Origin: Flavobacterium subsaxonicum WB 4.1-42 = DSM 21790
GTDB lineage: Bacteria > Bacteroidota > Bacteroidia > Flavobacteriales > Flavobacteriaceae
DNA: 64,000 bases
Direction of reading: 5' to 3'
Assembly (NCBI RefSeq): GCF_000422725.1
Contig: NZ_AUGP01000018.1
Location: 186,001 to 250,000 of the forward strand
This document shows positions 44,392 to 53,491 of this stretch, one piece after another. The notes under the pieces are model-generated. The model did no database searches. It had not been told where the DNA came from and worked only from the letters and a program-made list of their open reading frames with translations. A program made the translations under genes and the position numbers. Numbering within the stretch: position 1 is the first letter of the stretch; each line of letters begins with the position of its first letter.

Positions 44392-46194
44392 ATGATAAAA
44401 AGCACCATAAAGAAATTTGTAATAAAATATTTTGAGAACTTTGCCTACTTTTATAAAAAACTGGGTTACAGGATTATACTAAGGGTTATTTTAAATATTT
44501 CGGTAGGTTTTTTAGATGGTTTTGGTTTAGCAATGTTTTTGCCGTTATTACAAATGGTAGATGGTTCCAGCAAAGGCCAATCAAGTAATTTAGGTAATCT
44601 GGATTTTCTTGTAAAAGGCATGAATTATGTTGGGCTGGAGATGAATCTTATAAGTGTTCTTATAGTACTGTGCGTATTTTTCTTCTTAAAAGGCTTAGCT
44701 GTATATTCAGGGGGTTATTATGAGGTTATAGTACGGCAATATTTTATAAAAAATACCCGCCAAAACCTAACAAGGCTTATGTCGCAAATGTCTTATAAGT
44801 CTTTTGTGGTGTCGGATGTAGGTACAATTCAAAACGTACTGTCTGCCGAAGTTGCCAGGATTTCGGTGGCCTACCAACAGTACTTTGGCACCGTTCAGCA
44901 GGCAGTTATGGTTATTGTTTACATGATGTTTGCCTTTTTTGTAGATGCTAAATTTGCCGTGCTTATTTGTATTGGTGGTGCGCTTACTAACCTTGTTTAT
45001 AAAAAGGTATATACTATTACAAAAAAAGCATCCGAAAAACTTACGTTTGAAAGTAATTTTTATCAGGGCCTGATTATACAGTATGTTAATAGCTTTAAAT
45101 ATCTAAAAGCAACAGGCTTATTAGGTAAATACAATCAAAAGCTACTCAATACTATAGAGCATATAGAGCATAACAATACAAAAATAGGTAAACTAAGTGC
45201 TATAGTTAGCGCAACCAGAGAGCCTCTTTTAATTGTTGTTGTAAGTGGTGTAATACTATTACAGGTAAATGTATTAGGAGGTACTTTAAGTACAATACTT
45301 GTAAGTATGCTTTTCTTTTACAGGGCGCTTTCATTTTTAATGATGATGCAGTCTTCTTACAATGGCTTTATAGCAGTTTCTGGCTCTATGGATAATATTA
45401 CGGCTTTTGAAAATAAGCTAATGAATAACAAAGAGGCCAATGGTACTGTTAAAATTACCGAGTTTGATAGCGAAATTAAACTGGAAAGTGCAAGCTTTGG
45501 TTACAAAGACACTACGGTTTTAAAAAATATAAATATCAGTATTCCAAAAAACAAAACCATAGCCTTTGTTGGCGAGAGTGGTAGCGGAAAATCAACATTG
45601 GTTAATGTACTGGCAGGCCTTATTCCGTTAGATAAAGGATCTATGACGGTAAACGGAATTAATAGTTTAGAGCTTGATATCAAAACTTTCCAAAAAAGAA
45701 TTGGGTACATTACACAAGACCCGGTAATATTTACCGATACCGTTTTTAATAATATTACCTTTTGGGACGAACCTTCACCCAAAAGTTACGATAAATTTAA
45801 AATAGCAGTAAAGCAGGCGTCGGTGGAAGATTTTCTGGCCGAAATGCCTCAAAAAGAAAATACGGTACTTGGTAATAATGGCGTTAATTTAAGTGGCGGC
45901 CAAAGGCAGAGAATTTCCATTGCAAGAGAGTTGTACAAAGATGTTGATATACTAATTCTTGACGAAGCTACATCGGCATTAGACTCTGAGACCGAAAAGG
46001 CAATCCAAAATAATATTGAATCTTTACATGGTAAATATACCGTGCTTATAGTAGCGCATAGATTGTCTACCATTAAAAATGCCGACCTTATTGTTGTTAT
46101 GAATAATGGAGAGATTGTAGAATCAGGAAGTTTTTCTGAATTGATGGAAACATCCGTAAGGTTTAAAAGAATGACTCAAATGCAGGAACTGTAG
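44392..46194 (+). CDS. ABC exporter, fused permease and ATPase (MsbA/PglK-like)
   Basis: A 600-residue type IV half-transporter. Six membrane helices occupy about residues 25-320. The nucleotide-binding domain follows (about 355-600), with Walker A GESGSGKST (about 397-405), Q-loop YITQDPVIF, the signature LSGGQRQRI (about 501-509), Walker B VDILILDEATSALD and the H-loop VAHRLSTI. Relatives flip lipid A (MsbA) or lipid-linked oligosaccharides (PglK, Wzk). As a Wzx-type flippase is also present at 39196, this one may move a second lipid-linked glycan or a modified lipid. Confidence 0.9.
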   Translation: MIKSTIKKFVIKYFENFAYFYKKLGYRIILRVILNISVGFLDGFGLAMFLPLLQMVDGSSKGQSSNLGNLDFLVKGMNYVGLEMNLISVLIVLCVFFFLKGLAVYSGGYYEVIVRQYFIKNTRQNLTRLMSQMSYKSFVVSDVGTIQNVLSAEVARISVAYQQYFGTVQQAVMVIVYMMFAFFVDAKFAVLICIGGALTNLVYKKVYTITKKASEKLTFESNFYQGLIIQYVNSFKYLKATGLLGKYNQKLLNTIEHIEHNNTKIGKLSAIVSATREPLLIVVVSGVILLQVNVLGGTLSTILVSMLFFYRALSFLMMMQSSYNGFIAVSGSMDNITAFENKLMNNKEANGTVKITEFDSEIKLESASFGYKDTTVLKNINISIPKNKTIAFVGESGSGKSTLVNVLAGLIPLDKGSMTVNGINSLELDIKTFQKRIGYITQDPVIFTDTVFNNITFWDEPSPKSYDKFKIAVKQASVEDFLAEMPQKENTVLGNNGVNLSGGQRQRISIARELYKDVDILILDEATSALDSETEKAIQNNIESLHGKYTVLIVAHRLSTIKNADLIVVMNNGEIVESGSFSELMETSVRFKRMTQMQEL

Positions 46195-46227
46195 GTTTTG
46201 CAAACTATTAAATTTAATTAAGTATTT

Positions 46228-46998
46228 ATGACATCGCTTCTGCATAAAATTTTAAATACAAGAACTGTTTTTAGGTTCCTTAACAGCTATAAAAAGAAGG
46301 CTACAGCTCAAAATTTTATAAAATACCAAAAGTTATTAAATAAAAGTAAAGAGCAGGTTGCTTACAATGTAGGAGAACCTATTTATAATGGTAACGAATT
46401 TTTTAATAACCTTATTTATAAAAATGAGACCTGGCAGGTAGTAAAAAACAGGTTTAACGACAGGTACCTAAAGTTTTTTAATATTCCGCTAACTACAGTT
46501 GATACTGTTTGTACAGACAATAAAACAACTATAGATGGCGATAACATGTATTTTAATACCTCTGGTTTGTTAGACGACTGGATTTATTTTTATATAATGG
46601 ATTATTCTCAAAAAAACTACGAGCTTAGTTTTGATGCTGTATTTAACACTGAGTTTAGAGAGATACAGTTTGGGTTTAGATATTATGATTTTTACAACCG
46701 ATACAGGTTTAGGATAGAAGATAATCAGTTGCATTTTGATGCGGTGCATAAAGGGCAGTTTTACAACAGCCTGCAAACAGAGCCGTTTAAAATTAATGTA
46801 GACGAGGTTTATAAATTTATAATTGCAGTTAAAGACAATAAATTTAGCTTTATGTCTAACGGTAATGTAATTATGACGGTAACAGACGATTTAAAATTGT
46901 TTACCAAAGGATCTGTTGCTTTAATTTTGTGGGATGATAGTGGCAACAGTAATATTAAATGCGCCTTTAACAACATTCAGCTTAAGGCAGTTGTGTAA
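46228..46998 (+). CDS. Jelly-roll-like protein of unknown function
   Basis: A 256-residue protein without a signal peptide. Residues about 115-256 have the pattern of a concanavalin-like beta sandwich as in DUF1080/LamG-type sugar-binding domains: YELSFDAVFNTEFREIQFGF, YNRYRFRIEDNQLHFDAV and VDEVYKFIIAVKDNKFSFMS (parts shown), then a NGNVIMTVTDD and GSVALILWDDSG ending. The N-terminal 110 residues are Lys-rich and unclassified. It lies 33 nt after the ABC exporter gene. ABC exporters of glycans sometimes have an attached carbohydrate-binding domain (Wzt), so a separate sugar-recognising partner is imaginable, but unproven. Confidence 0.6.
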   Translation: MTSLLHKILNTRTVFRFLNSYKKKATAQNFIKYQKLLNKSKEQVAYNVGEPIYNGNEFFNNLIYKNETWQVVKNRFNDRYLKFFNIPLTTVDTVCTDNKTTIDGDNMYFNTSGLLDDWIYFYIMDYSQKNYELSFDAVFNTEFREIQFGFRYYDFYNRYRFRIEDNQLHFDAVHKGQFYNSLQTEPFKINVDEVYKFIIAVKDNKFSFMSNGNVIMTVTDDLKLFTKGSVALILWDDSGNSNIKCAFNNIQLKAVV

Positions 46999-47030
46999 CA
47001 GCACAACGATGTTTTAATACATTTAACCTA

Positions 47031-47038
47031 TATATTTG
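47031..47038 (+). promoter_or_regulatory. Internal -7 box ahead of the first pyruvyltransferase gene
   Basis: TATATTTG matches TAnnTTTG, 20 nt before the ATG at 47059, in a 60-nt gap. Confidence 0.5.
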
Positions 47039-47058
47039 ATAATTTAGAAACAAAAATT

Positions 47059-48177
47059 ATGAATTTTTTAATCGATAATGCCGGTTTTGTTAATAAAGGA
47101 GCTGAACTAATGCTTCGCTCTGTTATTGAGAAAACAAAAGAAAAATTTCCAGGCAGAACCTGTATTGTAACCCCACATAGCGTTGGTGGTATATATTCTC
47201 AGGCAATTGGAGAGGGATTATATATTTATCAAAAAAGTAAAATATTAAAATATTTGCCAGAAAAACTTCTTAAAAAAGTTTATTTTGTTAAGCCATCGCA
47301 AGTAGATATGCTTTTAGATGCAGGAGGGTTTCAGTTTGGAGACCAATGGGCAGCTATGTTTACAAAAGAATCTAACGAAAGAGCAAGAAGTTATTATAAA
47401 ACATTAAAAGATGGCGGTGCCAAGCTTGTTTTTTTACCGCAGGCATTTGGCCCATTTACAAATGCACATGCAATTGAGCGCATGCAAATTGTTTTTGAGT
47501 ATGCCGATATTTTATTTGCGAGAGAAAAAATATCATACGATTATTTGATAAAATTGTTTGGCGAAAGCCCAAAAATTGTTTTAAAGCCAGACTTTACTAA
47601 CCTTATTAAACCTAAGGTGCCATTGGTTCAGTTTATTGAAAATAAAAGGTATGTTTGTGTAGTTCCAAACCGTAAGATGATTTCTGATACAAGCAAGGAA
47701 GTGTCTGAAGGATATGTAGCTTTTTTAACACAAATGTGTCAGTTTTTTATTGATCAGGGAGAAGAGTTGATTTTGCTTAATCACGAAGGAAAAGGAGATG
47801 AAGATATTATTAATAAAATACGTCCTCAGTTATCTAAAGAGGTGTTAATGCTTACAGATCTTAATGCGTTGGAGGTAAAGGCAATTATCGGCAAGACAAA
47901 ACTTCTTATATCGTCAAGATTTCACGGTGTAGTTAGTGGTCTTTCTCAAGGAGTGTGTACCTTTGCAACCGGATGGAGTCATAAATATCCTGAATTGCTT
48001 GCAGATTATAAGGTTAGCGAAAATTTGCTGGATATTATGGATGTTGAAACGGCAAAATCCAAAGTAGGAGAAGCTTTAAAAAATGCAAACAGTATTCACC
48101 ATGTTAAGCCAGAAGTTATAAAAAGCCTTGAAGCCAAATCTAACGAAATGTGGGATCAGGTCTGGAAGCTTAAATAA
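47059..48177 (+). CDS. Polysaccharide pyruvyltransferase family protein 1
   Basis: A 372-residue protein of the family that adds pyruvate ketals to sugars of exopolysaccharides. It shows the GT-B-like fold: an N-terminal NAGFVNKGAELMLRSVI (about 7-23), the Asp/Gly-rich MLLDAGGFQFGDQW (about 89-102), FLPQAFGPF, and the C-terminal SSRFHGVVSGLSQG (about 291-304) with the conserved Arg-His. Phosphoenolpyruvate is the usual donor. Some relatives act on other groups, so the exact product is open. A second, distant member is encoded at 53492. Confidence 0.85.
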   Translation: MNFLIDNAGFVNKGAELMLRSVIEKTKEKFPGRTCIVTPHSVGGIYSQAIGEGLYIYQKSKILKYLPEKLLKKVYFVKPSQVDMLLDAGGFQFGDQWAAMFTKESNERARSYYKTLKDGGAKLVFLPQAFGPFTNAHAIERMQIVFEYADILFAREKISYDYLIKLFGESPKIVLKPDFTNLIKPKVPLVQFIENKRYVCVVPNRKMISDTSKEVSEGYVAFLTQMCQFFIDQGEELILLNHEGKGDEDIINKIRPQLSKEVLMLTDLNALEVKAIIGKTKLLISSRFHGVVSGLSQGVCTFATGWSHKYPELLADYKVSENLLDIMDVETAKSKVGEALKNANSIHHVKPEVIKSLEAKSNEMWDQVWKLK

Positions 48178-48210
48178 TTAAGATATATAATTGTTGCCTA
48201 CCTTACAAGA

Positions 48211-49134
48211 ATGAATCGTGTTTCTATAATCATACCCACTTATAACAGAGCGGAAGAAATAATAAAATGCCTTGATAGCCTGGTAAGCCAGACGTATACA
48301 AACATTGAAATTATTGTGGTTGATGATGGATCTGTAGATGATACCGAGCAGGCAATAAAAGCATACTGTTTAGATAAGTCTTTGCCGGATGGCAAGTTGG
48401 TTTATTACAAGCAAAAAAACCAGGGAGCGCCAACAGCAAGAAACTTTGGATTAAAAAATGCAACCGGAAATTTTGTAGTATTTTTTGATTCTGACGATCT
48501 TATGTTCCCGGATCGTATTCGACTTCAGGCAGAGGCAATGACTAAAGAAGGCAGCGATAGCTGTGCCGGCGGCTTTACAGATTCGGCCAACGGTAAAAAA
48601 TTTATCCCTAATCTTGATGAAAGTAAGGGAGTTATAGGTTCTTTGATCCACTGGAAAATAATGGGCAGCACGCAGTGCTGGATGTATAAAAAAGAGCTTT
48701 TGGATAAGCTGGGCGGCTATGATGTTTCTTATGCATGCTATCAGGACTGGGACCTAACGTTTAGGTACCTTTCTCATAATCCTAAAGTTGCTGTTGTAAA
48801 AGAGAGTCTTACGCTTTTTGTTAACGATGACCGTAACGACAGGATAACCTCTCAGGTACAATCGCAAAAAAGGCTGCCGCACATACAAAGGTATTACCTT
48901 AAGGTGTTAAAGTGGCTGCTAAATAACAATACCAATACTCAAACATTAAATCATACAATATTTATATATGTTAACCAGATTGTTTTTGGTTACTATAAAA
49001 ACGGATTAAAAAGTAATGCTAAAGAGGCCTTAAAATCTTTTGGCGTTATTTTAAAACAGGCACCGGGCTTTTTGGCTGTAAAGTGCAAAACCATATTATA
49101 TTATTATTTATTTAGAAGGCTACTACGTGTATGA
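48211..49134 (+). CDS. Family 2 glycosyltransferase
   Basis: A 307-residue GT-A enzyme. The N-terminal half has VSIIIPTYNRAEEIIKCLDSL (starting at residue 4; shown in part), IIVVDDGSVDDT (about 36-47), GAPTARNFGL, and the metal-binding FFDSDDLMFPDR (about 91-102). The Trp/Asp of YQDWDLTFRYL (about 177-187) fits the acceptor-side acid. It transfers a sugar from a nucleotide donor to the growing lipid-linked unit in the cytoplasm. Donor and linkage cannot be predicted. Confidence 0.9.
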   Translation: MNRVSIIIPTYNRAEEIIKCLDSLVSQTYTNIEIIVVDDGSVDDTEQAIKAYCLDKSLPDGKLVYYKQKNQGAPTARNFGLKNATGNFVVFFDSDDLMFPDRIRLQAEAMTKEGSDSCAGGFTDSANGKKFIPNLDESKGVIGSLIHWKIMGSTQCWMYKKELLDKLGGYDVSYACYQDWDLTFRYLSHNPKVAVVKESLTLFVNDDRNDRITSQVQSQKRLPHIQRYYLKVLKWLLNNNTNTQTLNHTIFIYVNQIVFGYYKNGLKSNAKEALKSFGVILKQAPGFLAVKCKTILYYYLFRRLLRV

Positions 49135-49166
49135 AAAACTGAATTTAAATTTAATCTATAAAGCTT

Positions 49167-49850
49167 ATGAATGCAAAGCTTACCCTAATAATGCGCTTGG
49201 TAAAACACGCTGTTAGACTTGATTACAATACATTTTATTTCAATTTTACATACTTTAAGTTTCAGGATGCTATTAAGCTACCTGTATTAGTATCAAAAAA
49301 TGCAATATTAAAAGCCACTAAGGGCAGCGTTATTATAGATGGCCCTCTTTATTATGGCAGGGTTGTTATAGGAGGAGGCCATGTGGGCATTTTTGATAAA
49401 AGGCGTTCTAAAACAATGTGGGAGGTTTCGGGCACCGTAAATTTTAAGGGCAAAGCCTATATAGGGCGCGGCTCTAAAATAGTTGTAATTAAAGGTGGCG
49501 AATTAATATTTGGCGATAAGTTTAGCATAACAGCCGAAACATCTATAATTGCCGCTAAAAAAATTGAGTTTGGCAGCAACTGCCTTTTATCTTGGGATAT
49601 TTTAATTATGGATTCTGATGCCCATAGCATATTAAATCAGATTGGAGACATAATTAATGCACCCAAAGAAATTATTTTTGGCGATGGTATTTGGATGGGT
49701 TGCCGTTGCACTGTTTTAAAAGGTGCCATTATAAGGTCTGGAGATGTTATTGGGGCAGGAACAACTGTAAGCAGGGTGTTAGATGAAGAAAATGCTTTAT
49801 ATGCAGGTGTGCCGGCAAAATTATTAAAGCAAAATATATCCTGGAGATAA
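49167..49850 (+). CDS. Hexapeptide-repeat acyltransferase
   Basis: A 227-residue left-handed beta-helix protein. Hexapeptide repeats occupy about residues 85-215 (VNFKGKAYIGRGSKIVVIKGGELIFGD and IWMGCRCTVLKGAIIRSGDVIGAGTTVSR in part). The ending NALYAGVPAKLLKQ is the common xAGVPAK signature of O-acetyltransferases. The usual catalytic His may be in SDAHSILNQIG (about 152-162). It probably O-acetylates a sugar of the repeat unit using acetyl-CoA. Confidence 0.85.
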   Translation: MNAKLTLIMRLVKHAVRLDYNTFYFNFTYFKFQDAIKLPVLVSKNAILKATKGSVIIDGPLYYGRVVIGGGHVGIFDKRRSKTMWEVSGTVNFKGKAYIGRGSKIVVIKGGELIFGDKFSITAETSIIAAKKIEFGSNCLLSWDILIMDSDAHSILNQIGDIINAPKEIIFGDGIWMGCRCTVLKGAIIRSGDVIGAGTTVSRVLDEENALYAGVPAKLLKQNISWR

Positions 49851-49906
49851 TAAACAAAAAATAAAGTAGCTGTTAAGCTGCTTACATTAATATAAATTAT
49901 AGATTA

Positions 49907-50680
49907 ATGAAGCTTTCGATTATTACAATAAATTTAAATAATGCTCAGGATTTAGTCAGGACTATCGAGAGCGTTAACAGTCAGACTTTTCGTGATTTTG
50001 AATTTATTATAATAGACGGGGCCTCTACAGATGGCAGTGTTGAAATAATAAAACAAATAGAAGACAGGCTGGCATTTTGGGTTAGCGAGCGCGATAGCGG
50101 TATTTTTAATGCTATGAATAAAGGTATTAAAAAAGCCAGCGGAGATTACCTCATAATGCTTAATGCCGGTGATGTTTTGTACGATAACAATACATTGCAA
50201 AATATTTTTGAAAGTAATCCTACCGAGGATATTTTATATGGCGATGCTATTTTAGAAAGTAAAGGGAAGATTTTTGGAGAAAAGATTTTTTCTCATCCTA
50301 TAACTTTTGGTTTTTTTAGAAGAACTTCCATAAGCCATCAGGCAGCTTTTATTAAAAGAGAGTTGCATGACAGAATAGGCTTTTATGATGAAACTTTGCG
50401 ATTTGCATCCGACTGGAAATTCTTTGTTTTGGCTTTTTGTAAATATGATATCAGCTCAAAATATTACAATAAATTTATTGCGGTTTGTAACTGCGATGGA
50501 TTAACGTGGAATCCGAAGTATTTTCCAGCAATGAAAATAGAAATGGCTAACGTTTTAAATCAGTATTTTTCAGTTTTTACTGCAGATTATGAGGTTTTAG
50601 ATAAATTTAAGAGTAAAAGAAATTTCTTTTCTACTCAACTAAATAAAGGTAAATCCTTTATTAAAAAGCTTATCAAATAA
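49907..50680 (+). CDS. Family 2 glycosyltransferase (WcaE-like)
   Basis: A 257-residue GT-A enzyme starting MKLSIITINLNNAQDLVRTI. It has FEFIIIDGASTDGSVEIIK (about 31-49), the NAMNKGIKKASGDYLIMLNAGDVLYDN stretch (about 66-92; NAGD in place of DxD) and FYDETLRFASDWKFF near 155. This fits the WcaE-like group of colanic acid-type clusters, in which the DxD is commonly NAGD. The acceptor is unknown. Confidence 0.88.
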   Translation: MKLSIITINLNNAQDLVRTIESVNSQTFRDFEFIIIDGASTDGSVEIIKQIEDRLAFWVSERDSGIFNAMNKGIKKASGDYLIMLNAGDVLYDNNTLQNIFESNPTEDILYGDAILESKGKIFGEKIFSHPITFGFFRRTSISHQAAFIKRELHDRIGFYDETLRFASDWKFFVLAFCKYDISSKYYNKFIAVCNCDGLTWNPKYFPAMKIEMANVLNQYFSVFTADYEVLDKFKSKRNFFSTQLNKGKSFIKKLIK

Positions 50681-50751
50681 TATATATGATTACAATCACA
50701 TAATCTAATAAGAGTTAGTATATAATAGTATTAAGAAATTTTATAATTCGG

Positions 50752-51717
50752 ATGAATTCAGCAATTTGTACACTTTTTGAAGGGCATTATCATTACGGCG
50801 TTGCAGTGCTTGCCAATTCTCTTTATAGAAATGGTTTTAGAGGTTCATTATATGCGGGATACAGAGGAGAACTGCCACCATGGGCAAAAAATGAGGAATT
50901 GCAAGAAATGCAGTGGTGTAACGGAAAGACATTAAAAGTCAAAGATGACTTTTCTATACATTTTATTCCACTTACAACAGATTATCATTTAACAAATTAC
51001 AAGCCTGACTTTATGTTAGACCTTTGGAATGGACCTGCTGCTAATGTTGAAAGGATGTTTTATTTTGACCCGGATATTGTAGTTTCTGCTCCTTGGTTTT
51101 TTTTTGAAAAATGGGTTACTTGTGGGATTGCACTTTGTGAAGATGTCAATTCTCCTCTTTCTAAAAACCACCCTACAAGATCTGCCTGGCGTAATTATTT
51201 TTCGAAAAATGGTATCTTCCTATATTTTAAAGATATTATTTATGTCAATGGGGGGTTTGCGGGAGTTTCATTAGGTAATAGAGGTTTTTTAGAAACTTGG
51301 AAATTGGTACAGGAGGCTATGGCGCCTGCAATAGGAGGTTTAAATAGTTCCGCATTTATTAATGGCTCTCAATTACCTGAAGGTGCACAGGGGCCTTTTG
51401 CTCCTTTCGGTAAAACAGATCAAGATGCACTAAATGCAACTATTGAGGCATGGGATGGCGAGTATAGTTTTATCACCCAAGAGGGGATGGGCTTTAGGTC
51501 TGGCTTGGCTATTTTACCACATGCTTTGGGGCAGCCAAAGCCGTGGAAATGGAATATATTTAAACAGTCTTTATCAGGCAGAAGACCTCGTCTAGTAGAT
51601 AGAGAATATTGGAAATATGCTGATGGGCCTCTTAAACCACACTCTTTGAAACATGTTAGGGCGAAAAGAAGGCGATTAATCATAGCGGCGGTGGTAGGTA
51701 GGTTTTATAAATTGTAG
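50752..51717 (+). CDS. GT-A-like glycosyltransferase candidate
   Basis: A 321-residue protein starting MNSAICTLFEGHYHYGVAVLAN. The N-terminus (gene for a protein that 'visits' a sugar nucleotide: LFEGHYHYGVAVLANSL), the FYFDPDIVV motif (about 102-110, a DxD in the right position) and the YVNGGFAGVSLGN segment (about 163-175) resemble GT8-like and related GT-A enzymes. The middle is rich in Trp. The C-terminus is basic (KHVRAKRRRLIIAAVVGRFYKL in part), which could bind the membrane. No exact family is recognised. The gene sits between two ordinary cluster genes and uses more GGA and CCT codons than its neighbours, which may hint at separate origin. Confidence 0.6.
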   Translation: MNSAICTLFEGHYHYGVAVLANSLYRNGFRGSLYAGYRGELPPWAKNEELQEMQWCNGKTLKVKDDFSIHFIPLTTDYHLTNYKPDFMLDLWNGPAANVERMFYFDPDIVVSAPWFFFEKWVTCGIALCEDVNSPLSKNHPTRSAWRNYFSKNGIFLYFKDIIYVNGGFAGVSLGNRGFLETWKLVQEAMAPAIGGLNSSAFINGSQLPEGAQGPFAPFGKTDQDALNATIEAWDGEYSFITQEGMGFRSGLAILPHALGQPKPWKWNIFKQSLSGRRPRLVDREYWKYADGPLKPHSLKHVRAKRRRLIIAAVVGRFYKL

Positions 51718-51745
51718 ATAGAATTAAATTTATTAAAAACTAAAT

Positions 51746-52318
51746 ATGGGAAAATTTTCAGAGCGTTTTTTTTTTGTACTTCGCATACGTTATATAAATA
51801 AATACATTTTTATGCTAAGAAAATTGTCTCTTAAAATACAGGGAATGAAAATTGGTGCCTCTACCGTTACGCCAAAAATGAATGTTACTTGGCCGCATCA
51901 GGTTAGTATAGGTAATAAATGTAGGTTAGAGCACGATATTTATTTTCATTACGATGGAATCTGGAAACAAGGGCCATCTATCATAATAGGTAATAATAAT
52001 TTTATAGGTTTTGGCTGCGAATTTAATATTACAAAAAAAATTACAATAGGTAATAATTGTCTTATAGCTGCAGGGTCTAAATTTATAGATCATAACCATG
52101 GCACGGCTCTTACAGAGTTAATGCGAACGCAAAAATCTACCGAAGACAAAATTGTAATAGGTAATAACGTGTGGATAGGGGCTAATGTGGTTGTTTTAAA
52201 AGGAGTTATTATTAATGATGGTGCTATAATAGCAGCCGGTGCAGTGCTTAACAAAACTGTGCCCGCTGATGAAATATGGGGAGGGATACCCGCAAAAAAA
52301 ATAGGAGAAAGAAAGTAA
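51746..52318 (+). CDS. Hexapeptide-repeat acetyltransferase
   Basis: A 190-residue left-handed beta-helix protein. Repeats extend from about residue 60 to 175 ([44 protein letters not shown]), with the catalytic His in [13 protein letters not shown] (about 112-124) and the terminal [15 protein letters not shown]. This matches the maltose/galactoside acetyltransferase group used in O-acetylation of polysaccharide sugars. It lies between the GT-A-like gene and the next glycosyltransferase. Confidence 0.88.
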   Translation: MGKFSERFFFVLRIRYINKYIFMLRKLSLKIQGMKIGASTVTPKMNVTWPHQVSIGNKCRLEHDIYFHYDGIWKQGPSIIIGNNNFIGFGCEFNITKKITIGNNCLIAAGSKFIDHNHGTALTELMRTQKSTEDKIVIGNNVWIGANVVVLKGVIINDGAIIAAGAVLNKTVPADEIWGGIPAKKIGERK

Positions 52319-52366
52319 TTGTGTGACTTTGATTATTACAAGATCTTCTAAAATTAAAATTAAAAA

Positions 52367-53473
52367 ATGAAAATAGTTTTTCTTTGTGGCTCTTTAGAGC
52401 CCGGTAAAGATGGGGTTGGCGACTATACTTTGCTTTTAGCAACAGAATTGATACGCCAGGGCCATGCTGTAAAAACTATTGCGCTTAACGACAGGCATGT
52501 TAAAACAGATGTATACAGTGTCTGGCATGATAAAGAAACATCAGTAGATGTGCTTAGGCTGCCGTCATTACAAACGTGGAACGAACGTATGATTAAAGCC
52601 AAAAATTTTATTGATGGCTTTAACTCGGATGTGTTGAGTTTACAGTATGTGCCTTTTTCGTTTAACGATAAGGGCCTGCCTTTTAACCTAAGCTCAAAGC
52701 TTAATAAACTTTCGCATAAAGGTAAATGGCACATTATGTTTCATGAGCTTTGGGGCGGTATAAACAATAGTAAAACCAATACGCTTAAAAACCGGGTGTT
52801 TTATTTTTTACAAAAAAAATGTGTTTTCCATAATTTAAATGCTGTTAAGCCATTTTTAATAACAACAAGTATAAGTGCCTATCAAACGCATTTAAAAAAA
52901 TATAAAGTATCTATACTGCCTCTTTTTAGTAATATAAGATTTTTAAATAACCATCAGGTTAAACAGAATACTGATATACAGGCTGTAAATTTTGGCACAT
53001 TTTCCGGAGAGCTGGATAAGTTTAAAAACCAGCTAAACTGGCTTAAAAAAGTGGCCGAAAAGCAGGGCAAAAAAATAATTTTCATAACCTTTGGCAGCGG
53101 AGGGCAATTTAAGTTACCTTCGCTGAATATGGCAAAAAATATTTTTGGTAACGAAAATGTCTCTGATTTAGGGCTATTGCCGGCACAAGAGATATCAAAT
53201 ATTTTAAGCCGGTCAGACATTGGAATATCCCGTGCTGACGGACTTTTATGGGGTAAAAGTGGTACTACAATGGCAATGCTTGAGCACGGCCTGCCGGTAG
53301 TTTTAAAAGGTACAAGGGCAGATCTACAACTTTCGGTATCGGACTTTAATTATCAGGAACATCTTTATTTTTGCGATGATGATTATAATAACCTGCCGCA
53401 AAGAACGCATCCTGTAGATGCTTTGCCTAAAGTGGCAAAACAATTATATAACTTATATACCATAAAAAAATAA
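52367..53473 (+). CDS. GT-B glycosyltransferase
   Basis: A 368-residue protein with a GT4-like N-terminal Rossmann half (MKIVFLCGSLEPGKDGVGDYT, where GVGDYT is the donor-side Gly loop). The C-terminal half holds the nucleotide site (LPAQEISNILSRSDIGISRADGLLWGKSGT in part, about 272-300; LEHGLPVVLKG). The classical E-x7-E motif of GT4 is replaced by WGKSGTTMAMLEHGLP, so it is an atypical member. Role: addition of one sugar in the repeat unit. Confidence 0.75.
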   Translation: MKIVFLCGSLEPGKDGVGDYTLLLATELIRQGHAVKTIALNDRHVKTDVYSVWHDKETSVDVLRLPSLQTWNERMIKAKNFIDGFNSDVLSLQYVPFSFNDKGLPFNLSSKLNKLSHKGKWHIMFHELWGGINNSKTNTLKNRVFYFLQKKCVFHNLNAVKPFLITTSISAYQTHLKKYKVSILPLFSNIRFLNNHQVKQNTDIQAVNFGTFSGELDKFKNQLNWLKKVAEKQGKKIIFITFGSGGQFKLPSLNMAKNIFGNENVSDLGLLPAQEISNILSRSDIGISRADGLLWGKSGTTMAMLEHGLPVVLKGTRADLQLSVSDFNYQEHLYFCDDDYNNLPQRTHPVDALPKVAKQLYNLYTIKK

Positions 53474-53491
53474 TATTAAACTTATATATAA

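Noticed and set aside
44392..46998. Toxin or bacteriocin export system (ABC exporter plus small protein)
   Set aside because: The exporter lacks an N-terminal peptidase domain, the neighbour has no leader peptide, and the context is purely polysaccharide synthesis.
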